A stretch of DNA of 64,000 nt from Symsagittifera roscoffensis (lineage: Eukaryota > Xenacoelomorpha > Acoela > Convolutidae). The stretch spans positions 27,267,378-27,331,377 of the forward strand of contig NC_087071.1 of NCBI RefSeq assembly GCF_963678635.1, given 5' to 3'. Both the position numbers and the translations under genes were made by a program. Shown here piece after piece: positions 34,851 to 47,900 of this stretch. The notes under the pieces are model-generated. The model saw only the letters and a program-made list of their open reading frames with translations. It was not told the origin of the DNA and ran no database searches. The stretch's first letter is position 1, and each line of letters starts with the position of its first letter.

Positions 34851-36350
34851 AACTGCTCGTATCAGGGCGAAACCCTGAATGTTCCGGCTGCCTTTAAAGG
34901 TCTTTGGAGCAGCAAAGCAACAGCATGAAAAATCTAATTGTAAAAATATAAATTAAATTTCTTTTTTTCTAAACTTGAGCTTTTTTTTGTGAAAACATGC
35001 CCCCAGACGCCATATTAAGTACAAAATGATAGATTTTGCTCCTATTAACAAATCAATTATGGCATATAAGCTTCCTTAAACCAATTTAGAACGATTTCTA
35101 AGATGAATCAAGTCTCCGCTTACACAAAAAATGATCCCATAAAAAAAATTTGTTCCAACTTTCGTAACGAAAGTAACGGAATATTTGTGCTCGGGCTGGG
35201 TTTTTTTCTTCAGACAAACGTCGACTTTTAAACTAGCCATTTTTGACAAAATTCGAAAGCTATTGTTGTCCTGAGCCTAAATTTGAAAAAATATTTCACT
35301 GTGATCATTTTTCGTAAAGTTATCGGGGTTTAAAGATTGCCATTTTGGTCATTTTGGCCAATTTGGGACAATTAACGCGCGATATATTTCGCGCTATTAA
35401 CGCGTAAGCGAGATTTAATCCGTCTAAGAAATCGTTCCAAATTGGTTCAAGGAAGATTATACGCCATAATTGATTTGTTAATAGGGGCAAAATTTATCAC
35501 TTTGAACTTACTATAGCGCTTGGGGAGATATTTGCACAAAAAATCTCAAACTTTTCAGAAAAAAAAAAATTATTTTATTTTGTTACCTTCAAATTTTCGA
35601 TAATATCACTGCTCCATAGACCATAAGAGGCTTTCGGAACATTCAGAGCTTCGCCCTGATACGAGCAGTCTTCCTTGATTTTAAGCTCAAGACAACAATA
35701 CCTTTTGAATGATCTTAGAAAAATCTGTCAAAAATGGCTAGTTAAAAAGTCGAAATGTGTCTGAAGAAACCAAAACCCTACCCGAGCACAAATATTCCGT
35801 TACTTTCGTTAGGAAAATTGGAACAAGACTGCTCGTATCAGGGCGAAGCCTTGAGTGTTCCGAATGCCTTTTAAGGTTTATGAAGCAGTAGTAACATAAA
35901 AAAATTAAATGTAATAAAATAAAATTTAAAAAAAAATGTAAAATTTGAAAATTTTTTCATGAAATCATCCCCCCACACGCCATATAAAGCACAAAAAAAT
36001 AGATTTTGCTAATTGTTATAAATCAATTATGGCAACTAAGCGTCTTTCAACCAAATTGGATCGATTTCTAAGACGGATTAAATCTCCGCTAACGCGTTAA
36101 TAGAGCGAAATATATCGCGCGTTAATTGACCCAAATTGGTCAAAATGGCGATCTTTAAGCCCCCATAACTTTACGAAAAATGGTCACAGGTGAAATACTT
36201 TTTAAAATTTAAGCTCAGGATAAGAATAAATTTCGCATGATTTAAAAAAATTCGTCAAAAATGGCTAGTTAAAAAGTCAAAATTTGTCTGAAGAAAAAAA
36301 AACCCACCCCGAGCACAAATATTCCGTTAATTTTGCATCGAAAGTCGGAA
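34851..36350. repeat. three alternating copies of a ~0.5-kb dispersed repeat
   Basis: Unit end word ACTGCTCGTATCAGGGCGAA occurs in plus orientation at 34851, in minus orientation ending at 35670, and in plus orientation at 35828. The opposite end (GAGCACAAATATTCCGTTA) is at 35180 (minus), 35790 (plus) and 36310 (plus). Shared interior words are CAAATCAATTATGGC, TAACGCGCGATATATTTCGCG and TTTTTGACAAAATTCG. The 35827-36350 copy is the most complete. The 34851-35670 pair forms one large inverted repeat. Older copies lie at 11200-11480 and in part at about 39600-39680. Confidence 0.7.
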
Positions 36351-37634
36351 CAACAATAAGTACTGTGAAAAAAAATCTGCTGGTTACAACGTCTGGAAAA
36401 CGTTTATAAATTGTATGCAAGCACTGAGACTGCAATTTTGCACCAAAAATGACAATCCAGTACTGCAAGAAATTTATTAGTTCATCATGGTTCGCAAAAA
36501 TCATTAAAATCTTCCAAACTTCAAATGACAACTCAAAATCCTCCTGTTTTCTGTTTAGTATGAGTTTAAACTGTCCTCAGTGTCAATGCAACAAACATTA
36601 GTGATATAAATTAAAACTTTGAAAACTAATAAATATCAGCCTCCTGCAAAACTGCTATAATTTGTTATCCGGCCTATAAGTAACGTACTCAACTTGTGTT
36701 GAATACGAATTCAATCAAATTATTTGAACTGTTACCTTCAAAGAATAGGATTTTAATTGGATTGTGATTCATGAAGAGTTATTCCAGCCTCAGCAGTTTT
36801 TTAATTTTATTTGTTATAACTGAAAACCGTTCTAATTTTATCCAACAAATGGCACTACCTGATCATCAGTTACGTTTGTGGAAATAGAAGAAGTTGCTGA
36901 AATCACCTTTTGGCCCATCTGTAAGAAAGAAAGCAAAATTAGGTTTATGAAGGTCTTTCTCAGAATCATCGGTTGTGCAGAGAGAACGCATTAATAGCAT
37001 CTGCTGAACCGTTTGAATAAACTTTTTGACCAACTGGATTTTCTCTAATGACTGAAGTTTGTTGTATTGGTCAATTTAATAGTTAGCATGATCCAAAAAT
37101 ACAGGGTTTAAAAACATAACCCAAGCATTATTTTCAAAACTGACTGATTATACAAAAAAAGTTGAACCTAATACGGTCATAAAATCTGGAAAAGTGTGAC
37201 ATTTTTTTATTACTAAATTAGGCTTCAGCTAAGGTCTTTGAAAAAATACTATCATCGACAACTTTGCGACATCTTTGCTCGCGACAAAGTTCGTGAAGCC
37301 CGATCCGGGTAATCATGAAAACTTGAAAATTTGTTGGCATATACTGCATTATTTGAGAATTTGATTAGAAAAAGCATGCCTATTTGATTAAAAAAGCATA
37401 ACTAAAGTTTTACGAAATCAAACTTTGAGCCCGCTTACCGATTGAAATCCCCAGTCAACTTAAGGGGTTACAAATTTTCTCATAATTGTGCTACAGGTAG
37501 AACTATAGTTTTCTTGACTTTATAGAAGCCATAAGAAGATACCGGAGGTGATTGAATGAATTTTTTCCCCATAAATTAACAAATTTAAATTAATTAATCT
37601 TGATTTTTGGTATGACTGGATTCCATTGTTTCCA
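36351..37634. other. non-coding, AT-rich
   Basis: No gene or clear repeat recognised. Confidence 0.4.
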
Positions 37635-38306
37635 TCATCTTTGTTTGCAAATCCATGGCTGATCCAGACACATAACATTCTTTTTGAACCAATTAAAAGT
37701 CAGAAAGTGTTCAGGATTTTCAAATGGGAACTCGGGCGTCCACGATTTGCCAACTTTGAGACGGTATGGTGCATCAATTCTATGAAACATGAGTCCACTG
37801 CGATCATTAGATCTTTCCAATTGACCTTGGCCAAAACCTAATTTGGTGATGATGTTAACATTACATTCTTTCATGTAATATGACCATATAAGATTCAGTG
37901 TTTTGTTCTCTTCAGTATAATCAATCAACTTAGCCAAGTATTGTTTCGGAGTAATTTTCAAACTCTGCAGCCCGTAATGAAAATAACTCGAAAATTGTTC
38001 AGCGCAGCACTTTTCTCCCCGTCTGAAAAAATTGTGCTTTTGAAAAATTGGTTGGAAAGCATCAATTGAAGCTTGAAACGCATTGAACTGTAAAATTAGA
38101 TACTTTTGTTCGTTAGATAACCGTAATGGCCCAAGTGTATTGGCCCCAAATTCAACAGCTGGGTTGTTGACATTATTCCTAGTTTCAATTTCGGAGAGAC
38201 AATATATGTATCGTTTGTTTTTGCAAAGTGGCCAAAAACGGATTCCAGAAACTTCCACTGGTATGACAAACGTAACTGGGATCCACGGAGACCAATCAAT
38301 TAGCAT
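37635..38306 (-). CDS. uninterrupted paralogue of the 9-12 kb host gene
   Basis: A single open frame of about 224 codons from the ATG at 38306 (MLIDWSPWIP) to TGA at 37635. Its second half aligns with exons B and C of the plus-strand gene with no interruption: GEKCC against EEGLCC, YLAKLIDYTEENKTLN against YMEEITDYSGDNKNLN, VNIITKLGFGQGQL against VNLISEVGFGTGEL, and FNWFKKNVMCLDQPWIC against FEWFKLNIMCDEQPWIC. The first half has no counterpart I could find in the other gene. Cys spacing is kept. It could be a retrocopy or a member that lacks those introns, and it may itself be the last exon of a longer gene because the frame extends slightly upstream of the ATG. I see no poly(A) relic. Family and function are unknown. 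Confidence 0.6.
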   Translation of the reverse strand: MLIDWSPWIPVTFVIPVEVSGIRFWPLCKNKRYIYCLSEIETRNNVNNPAVEFGANTLGPLRLSNEQKYLILQFNAFQASIDAFQPIFQKHNFFRRGEKCCAEQFSSYFHYGLQSLKITPKQYLAKLIDYTEENKTLNLIWSYYMKECNVNIITKLGFGQGQLERSNDRSGLMFHRIDAPYRLKVGKSWTPEFPFENPEHFLTFNWFKKNVMCLDQPWICKQR

Positions 38307-38315
38307 GTGCAGCAA

Positions 38316-39800
38316 AAAAAATCATTTTCTAAATTACGGTCTAATAATTTTTTTAAATAGGGCAAGCATTCTCGTAAGTCTTCAAACATTTTTTTTGAAA
38401 TGTTCGGCTTAAGTTAATTATTACAGTCACTCTATACAATTGCAAGTCGGATATATAGTCGGATAAAATCTATGTTGGCATCAAATTTTTTTAATCAAAA
38501 GTTTAACGTTACTTGTGAATCTAAATTTTTCCTCCCTTAAAAACTGTACATCCTATTGTTTGAAAATCATATATTTTTGGGACATACCTTTTAATTTTCG
38601 AAACACATAGTATTGCTTAAAATCGAAACTTTTTTGGTCTTTTTGATTTTTAGCAGTGAAAAGAATTGATGTTTGCCATGCTAATAGGAACAAAAGCCCA
38701 ATGATACGCCCCCGAGTACCACGCAGTGTTGTTCGTTGGGTAAAAAGCAACATCCGAATAACTTTGAATTATAAAGTGTAGAGTAAAAATCGACGTCGAC
38801 AGAAAATTCATTTGTGATGAACAATTATTTAAAGAAACTCTTGGCTTGTTGGTCTAAGCGCGAGATAAGTTTAAGTGAGAGCAAACAAATTTTAATTCAT
38901 CTTCGGAATCATAACCAAAACAAAGTGGTTGAAAATAAAATCATTAGGCGCTTTCAATTCTTAGCTCAAGATAAATCCGCGATGATAATGTCGAAAAGTA
39001 AAGTGGAGCAGGGTTGCTTCCATTCTAAATGAATGATTGAAAGCGTGATTGAGGCATTCCTCGAGCTTTGTCAATAAGTACTTCCAGCATGATCAAAAAG
39101 TTGTTGTACATAGACTTAGTTTATGGAATTGTATGATTAAAATTTTGGTCTATGGAGGTCAACCCGGGAACCGCCAAGTTGCGTTATTTCATAAATTTTA
39201 CTCTTTGTTATATTATATAACTTTCTCGTTAAAATTGAAAATAACTTCACGGTCTAGGTGAATTTCCTCTGCTTAATCAAGTTTTTATCCTGCACTTTAT
39301 TGTATTTTCAGGAGCCACAGTTTTAATTTGTACTTAACATGGCGTGCAAATTATAATTTTGCGCCCGGCAACAAAATAATAAATATATTTTGCTTGCCTC
39401 CATTTTGTTTGGGTTAATTTAGCTTACTACCTACGCTTTAGTATGACGCAATAATCTACTTTTTCTAATTTGGGTTTTGTAGTTTAATAGTCCCAAAAAC
39501 TCAATCGCTCATAACCAGTTGGTTTAATCATCGCCTATTAGAACGAATGATCGCAGCTTATTTTGCGGACTTTGATAACATTTATATGGTACAAAAATTT
39601 CAACTAAAAAAAGCCAGTTAAATGTCAAAATTTGTCTGGACAAATACAAATACCCCAACATGAAACTGTCATCGAAAATTGAACGAACAGTGGTAATATG
39701 AGAATCTTATTGTCTTAACACATAATCAGTACCTAACAAAAAATTATTCTTAAAATGGTGAAAAAAGATTTCACGTTTCAATACATATTTGACGAATCAA
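38316..39800. other. non-coding flank of the giant element
   Basis: AT-rich DNA. A fragment of the dispersed repeat family (words TTTGTCTGgaca and aaaGCCAGTTAAA) is visible near 39600-39680. I recognise no gene. Short frames at 38814 and 39049 have no supporting features. Confidence 0.4.
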
Positions 39801-39804
39801 ATAA

Positions 39805-40212
39805 TGGAACCTGATCTAAACTACATTTTATGATTGGATAAATTAAATGTTTTACCAATGTAAAGTATTTAATATTAACCAATCATGATCCATCTAACTA
39901 ACAACCCACTTATTTGTAAGTGCTGAAGTTACTTGTAATTTCAGCACCAGAGAGATTTGAATTTAACTTAGAAATTAGTTGGACTCTCCCGAGCACTTCA
40001 GCAGCCGCAATAAACCAGTATACCCTAGATCTATTGAGCCTAGCAGAGACTAGTTAAACAACCTGAGACTAGATAGTATAAGAGTAAGATTAGGATCGGT
40101 ATTAGACTAAGAAGTTGCACGAATCTATCCGGCAGAAAATAAGATAGCGTGACGAGCAGACGGTGTACCCTATCCGAAATTACTCTATGAGTTACACTTC
40201 GGTCCTAACTCA
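39805..40212 (+). repeat. 5' LTR, 408 bp
   Basis: It begins TGGAACC and ends CTAACTCA. It holds two inverted repeats: GTGCTGAA...TTCAGCAC (39920-39950 region) and ATGATTGG...CCAATCAT (39830-39890 region). AATAAA (near 40012) is a candidate poly(A) signal, and GTATAAGAG (near 40077) a weak TATA-like word. It differs from the 3' LTR only at 40132 and 40134. Confidence 0.95.
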
Positions 40213-40214
40213 TC

Positions 40215-40232
40215 TGGTGCGACCATAAGTCT
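40215..40232 (+). promoter_or_regulatory. candidate primer binding site
   Basis: TGGTGCGACCATAAGTCT starts two bases after the LTR. TGG is the expected complement of a tRNA CCA end. The implied tRNA would have an acceptor strand beginning GCGACCA. I cannot name the tRNA. Confidence 0.6.
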
Positions 40233-41466
40233 CGAACAAGACCTTAATAGATTAGAATTAACCAAAATAGATTAGAAATTAGACAAAAACTTTTACAAAA
40301 ATGTTATACGACAATAATTTAATCGAAATGTCTCTACGACTCAATAGATCAGAGCCAATATTCCGAACCATAACAGAACTACCCGGAATTGGAAGAAGAC
40401 CTCGAACCAAAGACGACATACGACAAAGTAGAAACTTGCCGTATAGTTATATGATAGTTCGGCAAAAGCCAGAACAAACTTTTATATTTCGAATACTACT
40501 TGCAATGAATTTAGATTTCCATTTGCAAACATAAAACCTTGAAGTTACTCTTCAAAATCATTTCAGGCGCTAAACAAATTTATTAATATACAATAACGAT
40601 TGATAAAAAGATCTAAGATCGTTTTCCTAAAACTCTGCAGTATTATACAAAACATGTTTGAAAAATATTTATTGGAAAATAAAAATAAAAATTAGTAGCA
40701 TGACAATAAATGGTTAGTAATCATAAATCATCCTGTTGTTCCAGCTTCATCATCTAAAACATAACAGCAATCATAAACCCACTAATATCATCAAAACACT
40801 AAATCTTTCCTTTACACACATTTAAAATTTTATTAAAACTTAAATTCACTTAATTTTAAAACCAGATCATCAAGGCTTATCCTTGGATCTTAAATCATTT
40901 TCTACTTAATTAAATTTCAAATTTGATCATCAAGGCTTATCCTTGGATCAAACAGAACAACTTTGTTCTCCCCCACCCACTTAATTAGTGTCTAACGACC
41001 TCAAACGTCGATTCACTACCCAACCCTTTCTAAAGACCTAAGACTAATAGAAATTTTTAAACAAAACTAATCATTTAAATTAGGATAAACAGTGAAGAAC
41101 TTCGGTTATTCATCCTTCACTTGACCCCCCCTCTTACCAGACCCAGGATAAATCTTAGACTTAGTAAGTTTAAAATAGTATCTAACGAACTACTCGCGTT
41201 CTAATTATACCTGAACCTTGTGGATCGATTTACTATTCTCCAACCCTTGAACACAATCACTACCCCTAAGTAAGATTAAGTAAGTTAACACCTTAACTTA
41301 TACTAGCCACGAGAAAGTAAAAAATCATTCTTCGGAATCGATATACTTTTCTCTCCAACCCTGAACAAACAGACCCAGGTTAAGCTAACCAAAAAATCGT
41401 AAGGACTAACAGTTTAAGCAAATAGAAATCATTTAACAACCTTTTGCATCCGTCATCCTAAACCTT
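40233..41466 (+). other. 1.2-kb leader of the giant element
   Basis: A non-coding leader containing a 77-codon ATG frame at 40301-40534 with no recognisable content and two copies of a 25-bp hairpin word (listed separately). Several good donor-like words (AGTAAGT near 41165 and 41285, cGTAAGG near 41399) could serve to make spliced subgenomic RNAs. That is inference. Confidence 0.55.
40865..40949 (+). repeat. duplicated 25-bp hairpin in leader
   Basis: The same 25 bases (GATCATCAAGG, CTTAT, CCTTGGATC) occur at 40865-40889 and 40925-40949, 60 bases apart. Each can form a stem GATC..CAAGG / CCTTG..GATC with a five-base loop. Position in the leader suggests an RNA packaging or dimerisation role, which is inference. 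Confidence 0.65.
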
Positions 41467-41928
41467 ATGTCATATAAAAACCTAGGAAATAAACAAACAA
41501 TCGTTTTACACAATTGTGAAATAGATAACAAAAAATACGATCTTGTAATCACACCACACACACAAACAGTTGGATATATCAGAACAAAACGACAAACACT
41601 AAAAAGAAAAATAATAACCAAACAAAGACAAATTACACGAAAAAGATTTTCCAAAAACCGCAACGCATTTTCAGAATCAGAAACCAACAGTTTAGACGAA
41701 CTTTATAAAATAAAAGAATCTATAGATAAAAATTGCCCAATTCACGATCAATTATATTTCTCTGACTCAGAAACAACTTCAAATTCATCACAAAGAGGAA
41801 AAAGAAGAATAAAAAAGCAGTACAAACACAAACCAGTACATTTATACAATTGGAATCAACCAATTCGACACATTAATAATTACATATTAACAGTAATCGA
41901 ACGAAAAAATGAATCTTTCCTTTTATAG
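41467..41928 (+). CDS. gag: gag N-terminal ORF (ORF1), 153 aa
   Basis: ATG-initiated and very basic (KRQTLKRKIITKQRQITRKR), Ser/Glu stretch in the middle, no domain I recognise, ending at TAG 41926-41928. The long gag-pol frame opens at 41913 in the -1 frame and overlaps it by 13 bases. That long frame has no ATG until 42987, about 360 codons in. ORF1 is therefore most simply the N-terminus of gag, joined to it by a frameshift or separated by an indel in this copy. The overlap tctttccttttatag contains no standard X_XXY_YYZ slip site. It could alternatively be a separate basic accessory protein. Confidence 0.65.
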   Translation: MSYKNLGNKQTIVLHNCEIDNKKYDLVITPHTQTVGYIRTKRQTLKRKIITKQRQITRKRFSKNRNAFSESETNSLDELYKIKESIDKNCPIHDQLYFSDSETTSNSSQRGKRRIKKQYKHKPVHLYNWNQPIRHINNYILTVIERKNESFLL

Positions 41929-44900
41929 TAGACGCAGATACTGATAGAGGACAACACATATTTTGTCAAAATTTACTCGTAAATTTATTTGAACCCGGAA
42001 TCAGTCCATGTAAAACAGAGTTCCCCGATGTAAAAATCAAAAGACAAATCATAGATCACTATCTAAAAGATATATGCAACATAACACAACAGTATGGAAT
42101 CTACTCCATAGAATTCACCTCACCAAACCATAATAATAGAAAATATACAATTCAAACAGACGATCTTGATTTAGAATTTTCAAAAGTTTTTTCAGAATAT
42201 ATAAAAAGCATCCAATACCATAACTCACAAAGAGCAAACTCCATATTCACCAATGAAGTTTTCGCAATAATATATAGTTATATTTCGATATTAGAGAACG
42301 AAATCCCAATAACAAATGTCTCACCAAAAGAAACATCTAAACATTTGAAAGTACGACATGAAATCACACTACTCTCTAGTTATTTAAACATCATTAAAGA
42401 AAATTTCACGAAAGACGACGTTTCACAACATACAAAACACGATCTACAAAAAATTTTGGCATGGTTCATAATAGATTACTTCACACACAATATTGATTTA
42501 ATTGCACAAGCAAGAAAAAATTTTAGACCCCAAAATTCGAACGATGATACCGCTATCACAGAACAATCAGATTATGTTTGGGACCCCGAATGGTCTCATC
42601 CCGCATTTATAAGCTTTCCACAATCAATCTCAAGTCAAGCAATAGGTACAATATCTTACATAAGAGATTATGTAAGAGTAATACCATTAACAATTGATGC
42701 AACACCATTAAACTATAATACATTTTTACCCGATACACAAAATAATAGTTTAAACTCTACAGTTATACACAATGAAAACCTCAATGGAACTAGGAATCTT
42801 ACTCAACAAGATATCCAGACACCATCACACTTCATAAATGAAGAAATTGTACACACAACAACTACACAACAAAGTATTTCACCAATACGCCCAAATTTAA
42901 CAACACCAAGAAATACAAATCCTTCACAAACACAGGTAACCTTACAATCAACCGTTAAACCTTCGGTTGCCCCTAAATATTCACATATGGATTACCAAAC
43001 ATACAGACCCATGACAATACCACCAAAAACACGCAAAACATTCACTAGAAACAACTTTGCAGACCATAATTATAATTATACACATCCATCAAAAACATAT
43101 AATCAACCACAAAGAAATTTTAACCAATATACAAGATCTCGAAATTGGGATAACCCAATGGCCCAACCTAATTCAACAAATTTCCAAACAAATTCTCCAC
43201 GGGATCACAGTGAAAATTACCCATTTTTTCAACAAAATAAAAATAAAAAACAGACATCTTATCAAATGGATTATTTATCCTCAGATGATGATTTCTTACA
43301 ACCAGATATATTTGCACAAAATACTCAAGAATATCGTAGACAAGGAATACAGAGAACACGTACAAATCATAGAAATTTTTCTCCACAACCAATAGATGCA
43401 CAAAATCAACAACCAATTCAACAACAACATCCAATTAATACACAATCTTTTCAACCAATTCAACAACAAAATCCAATGACTGCACACTCGTATCAACCAT
43501 CACAAATGCAAAATGAAATACCACTCCCATATTATCTCCAACAACATGAGATAACAAGAAACCAACTTTCAAATTTTTCTCAAATGCCAAATGCAGCAGA
43601 ATCATTACAAATGACAATGAATCCATACCTTATGGGTGGATCATCAATAACATCAAACAAACCTTTAATGGTTTTCACAGGAACAGACCCTGAATACTCT
43701 GTAGAAGATTATTTAAATGCAGTAACAGCAAACCTGATTTTAAATATTGGACCTGAACCAATTAATACGCCACTACATCAAAATTGGATACATCGACGCA
43801 CAGCGTTAATACAAACAACCTTAGATGGCGCAGCCCAAAAATGGTTTTCAGTACTACCTCTAGAAATAAAATCAAACTGGAAAAGATTTACACAAGAATT
43901 TTCAAAAATGTTTGACTCCGAAAGAAACAAACAACAACAAAGAGTTTTATGTAATGAAATTCGCATATTACCAAACGAAACCATCAAGCAAATAGCAGTA
44001 CGAATCGAAACACTAGTTCGAAAAGCATATTCATTAAATACACATGACTATAAAAACACAAAGATGACAGAAATCTTAATGATGACCTTAACACCACAAT
44101 TAAGGAAAATAGCAATAAAAAAGAGAGCATCACATCCTTCTTCAATTCGAGAACCCGATTTAGATTTTCGAAAACTAGTAGACAAATTAGAACAAGCAGA
44201 AATCACGATGAAACTAGAAGAAACGGAAAATCTGAAATTACAATACGTTAACAGAATTGAAACGACTCCCACTAATATTAATAATATACAGGAATCAGAG
44301 ACAGACCTCGTTGAAAAAATCACTGAAATACTCAATATCTACGAAAAGAACCCAAACTTTAAAGGCAAACCATCTTTCAAAAAATGGTGTAATTATTGCC
44401 GACGATACGGACATAGTATTTCCGAATGTAGACAAAAACAGCAAGATAATCAAAATAAACCTCAAAAATATAAAGAACCAAATAAATCATTCTATCAATA
44501 CATGAAAAAAGATCAAAATCTACCGAACAAAACAGTCCACAGCAACAACAGTTCAGGAAAACCACTCCCGAACAATACAAATTATACAAGAAATCAATCA
44601 CCATATAACTCAAGTTATAGAGGAAGATCACCAGAACGAAGAAACACGTATAATTCATCACAAAATCACTACAATAGACCAAATAGTCGAAATAACTACT
44701 CCAGATCAAATTCAAACACACAACGATTTGTTTCTAGATCTAATTCCCAATCAAGAAATAACTACTATCCAAACAACCAATCACGAAATTCATCATACAA
44801 TAGGAATAGAAACTACTCCTATAATCGAAATAGAAGTTATTCAAACAACCGAAACCAGAATTACCCGAACAATCGATCAAGGAATAACTCATATAATAGA

Positions 44901-47900
44901 TCGAACTATAACAGACCAAACAATAATTACCAAAACAGATCGCGAAATAATTCACAAAATCGACACCCAAGTTATAATAATCGTTATAGAAATTATTCCC
45001 AATCACCACACCGGAATAATAATAACTATAATAATTCTAATAATCGCCACAGAAGTAGTACACCTAAACATCAAAGACAAATCAATCAAGTACAATCTAA
45101 CCCAGAAACAACATCAGACCCTCCAGGTATTGATGACACAGTAACTGATACGTTACAACTCAATCAAATAAACTGTACATCATCAGATTCAGAAAGTGAT
45201 ACTGAAAACACTCTTTCTATCAATATGATAAAAGTCGAAAATGACTATGAATCTGTCATATATGAACAACCCTTTTCATCACACATATATGAAAATCAAT
45301 CAGAATTTCTTCAAAATTATTACACTACACCCATAAATTCCACACCAACGACGCAAGAAACAAACGAGATTAACACTACAGATCAAACCAATAAAAATAC
45401 CAAAACAAAATGCTTGAATACAAACCACATTTATCAAAATATACAAAAAGAACAACCCAAAGAAAAAATTTGGACAATACCATTTCTCTTAGAAAGCCCA
45501 AGAAATAAAGAATTTCAACCACCAGACCTTGAAATAGATTTTTTAATTGATTCAGGAGCAGAATCAAACATAATAAACATCCCCACATGGAATGAAATAA
45601 AAACTTTACACCCAAAGTTAATACCTCTTGAAACCTCCAGTAAGTTAGCAACAGCACAAGGATCAACATTGATAAACTACGGAAAAATCCAATTATTTCT
45701 CCTCCCCACCAGAACAATGGAACAAAGCAAAATTTTAAATAAGCCATTTAAACAAATATTCCATATCACTGACATTAAATATAATATCATTGGAATACCA
45801 TTTATTTCGAAGTATATACCAACAATTAACATACTAAATAGTAAAATATTAATCAAAGATAAATATACAAAAACAAAAGAAACATCCTTAACATTTTTTC
45901 AAAGATTAAATAAACAACCACCATTCTTTTCAAAATTCTACCCGATATTTAACAAACAAAGAAAACACCTAAAACCACTATCAGGAAATATCTATAATTT
46001 TTCAATCAAACAAGTTCACCAATATGATAAAGAACAAAACAAACAAAAATTTTATATGTCAGAATTTGAATTCAAACCTATTCATAAATTTTTCAAAATC
46101 ACAATCTCATCCATAAAATATTTGAAAAATTCGAATTCCGATATCATTTCCTTACATGTCTATAACAACACACCTTACCAAGTAACATTACCTTTAGGAC
46201 TTTTAGGATACTGCGAAACCAACGCTACAATATCACCAATACACGAAAAAGCCTATCGCGTAAATAATATACTCCAATTACTAGATATTTGCCAATCTAC
46301 AATTCTTAATGAAGAATTATCTATAAATAATATAATAAGTAACGAAAACAGAAATACGGATTATTTCACAAAAACTCCATATTTCAAACCTACATTCAAC
46401 ATAAGTAACTACACAGAGGACCAACAGAAATTTTTAACAATGTTTAATTTCCAACATTCACAAATAACACAAGACGAATTCGAAAAATTAGCCAAACAGC
46501 TCATTAAATATTCATCAGTCTATGCAACATCAAAATTCGATGTTGGCAAAATCAGTTCATCACTACATCTCCCGTTAAAACCAGACGCAGTTTTCAAAAA
46601 ACAGAGAGCAAGTAAAGTACCAATTCACTTACATGATAAAGTGAACAGATTACTCGATATTTTAGAACAATACAACATTATATCACCAGTAAACAAAGAA
46701 GAACAACCAAAAGGCAACACATTCATCAACCCTGTTATCATTCTAGCTAAAGGAGAATCATTAAAAATCGTTCTCGACGCTAGATACCTCAATTCACTCA
46801 TAGATGAATCAAAATGTAATTGGCCCATTGAACCAATACAAGTTATTTTAACAAAAATAAACGGCAAATACTTTACAACCGCCGATATGAATAGTGCATA
46901 CAATCAAATGCCACTAGATGAACAATCACGACGTTTAACACAATTTGTTATAGGAAACCAACAATATGAATTCAACCGCTTATTCTATGGAATATCCATA
47001 GGACCAGCAGCATTTTCAGCTTTTATGAGCAAAATTTTTAGACCACTAATACTCAAGAAAAACGCAATCACCTATTTAGACGATGTTTTTATGCAATCAC
47101 AAACAAAAGACGAGATGTTCAATGTTTTAGAAAAATATCACCAAATACTTCAGAACGAAAATCTGAAGGCCGCCCCCGATAAATCACACTTTTTTTTGAC
47201 AAGAGTTAAATTCTTAGGACATAATATAGAAAGAAAAACAATCACTCCATTGAAATCACGCATTGACGCTATTCAAAAACTTCAACCACCAACAAATAAA
47301 AAGAAAATCCAAGAATTTCTTGGAATGTTAAACTTTTTAAGTAAATATGTTTATAAAATGCAATTATATCTACGACCATTTTATAACATCCTTAGACAAC
47401 AAAATAATTTTGAATGGAACACAGAACATCAAACACGATTTGAAGAAATAAAGAAACTTTTAACTGAACAAATTTCAAACACAATTCCAGACTCAAATCA
47501 ACCATTTTATGCAATGTGCGATGCTTCGAACTTTGGCATCGGTGCAGCACTATTACAATCACATAATGGTACAAATAAAATGAACCTCATATCAGCAAAT
47601 TCTCGACTATTCACTCAAGCAGAGCTACGACTCTCAACTCTAATGAGAGAATGCACAGCCATAATATATACACTGACAGAATATGAATTTCTGATACTTG
47701 GATCAAAACATCCAACAGTTCTATTCACAGACCATAAACCAATCATTTTTCTTTTTACACAAAAGTCTAATCCAAACCACCGAGTTTACAGATTTCAACT
47801 AATTCTAATGAAATTTCCAAACTTACATATAGTTTGGACTGCAGGAAAAAATCTTGCATTACCAGACACCTTAAGTCGAAATACACCACCTGAATTACTT

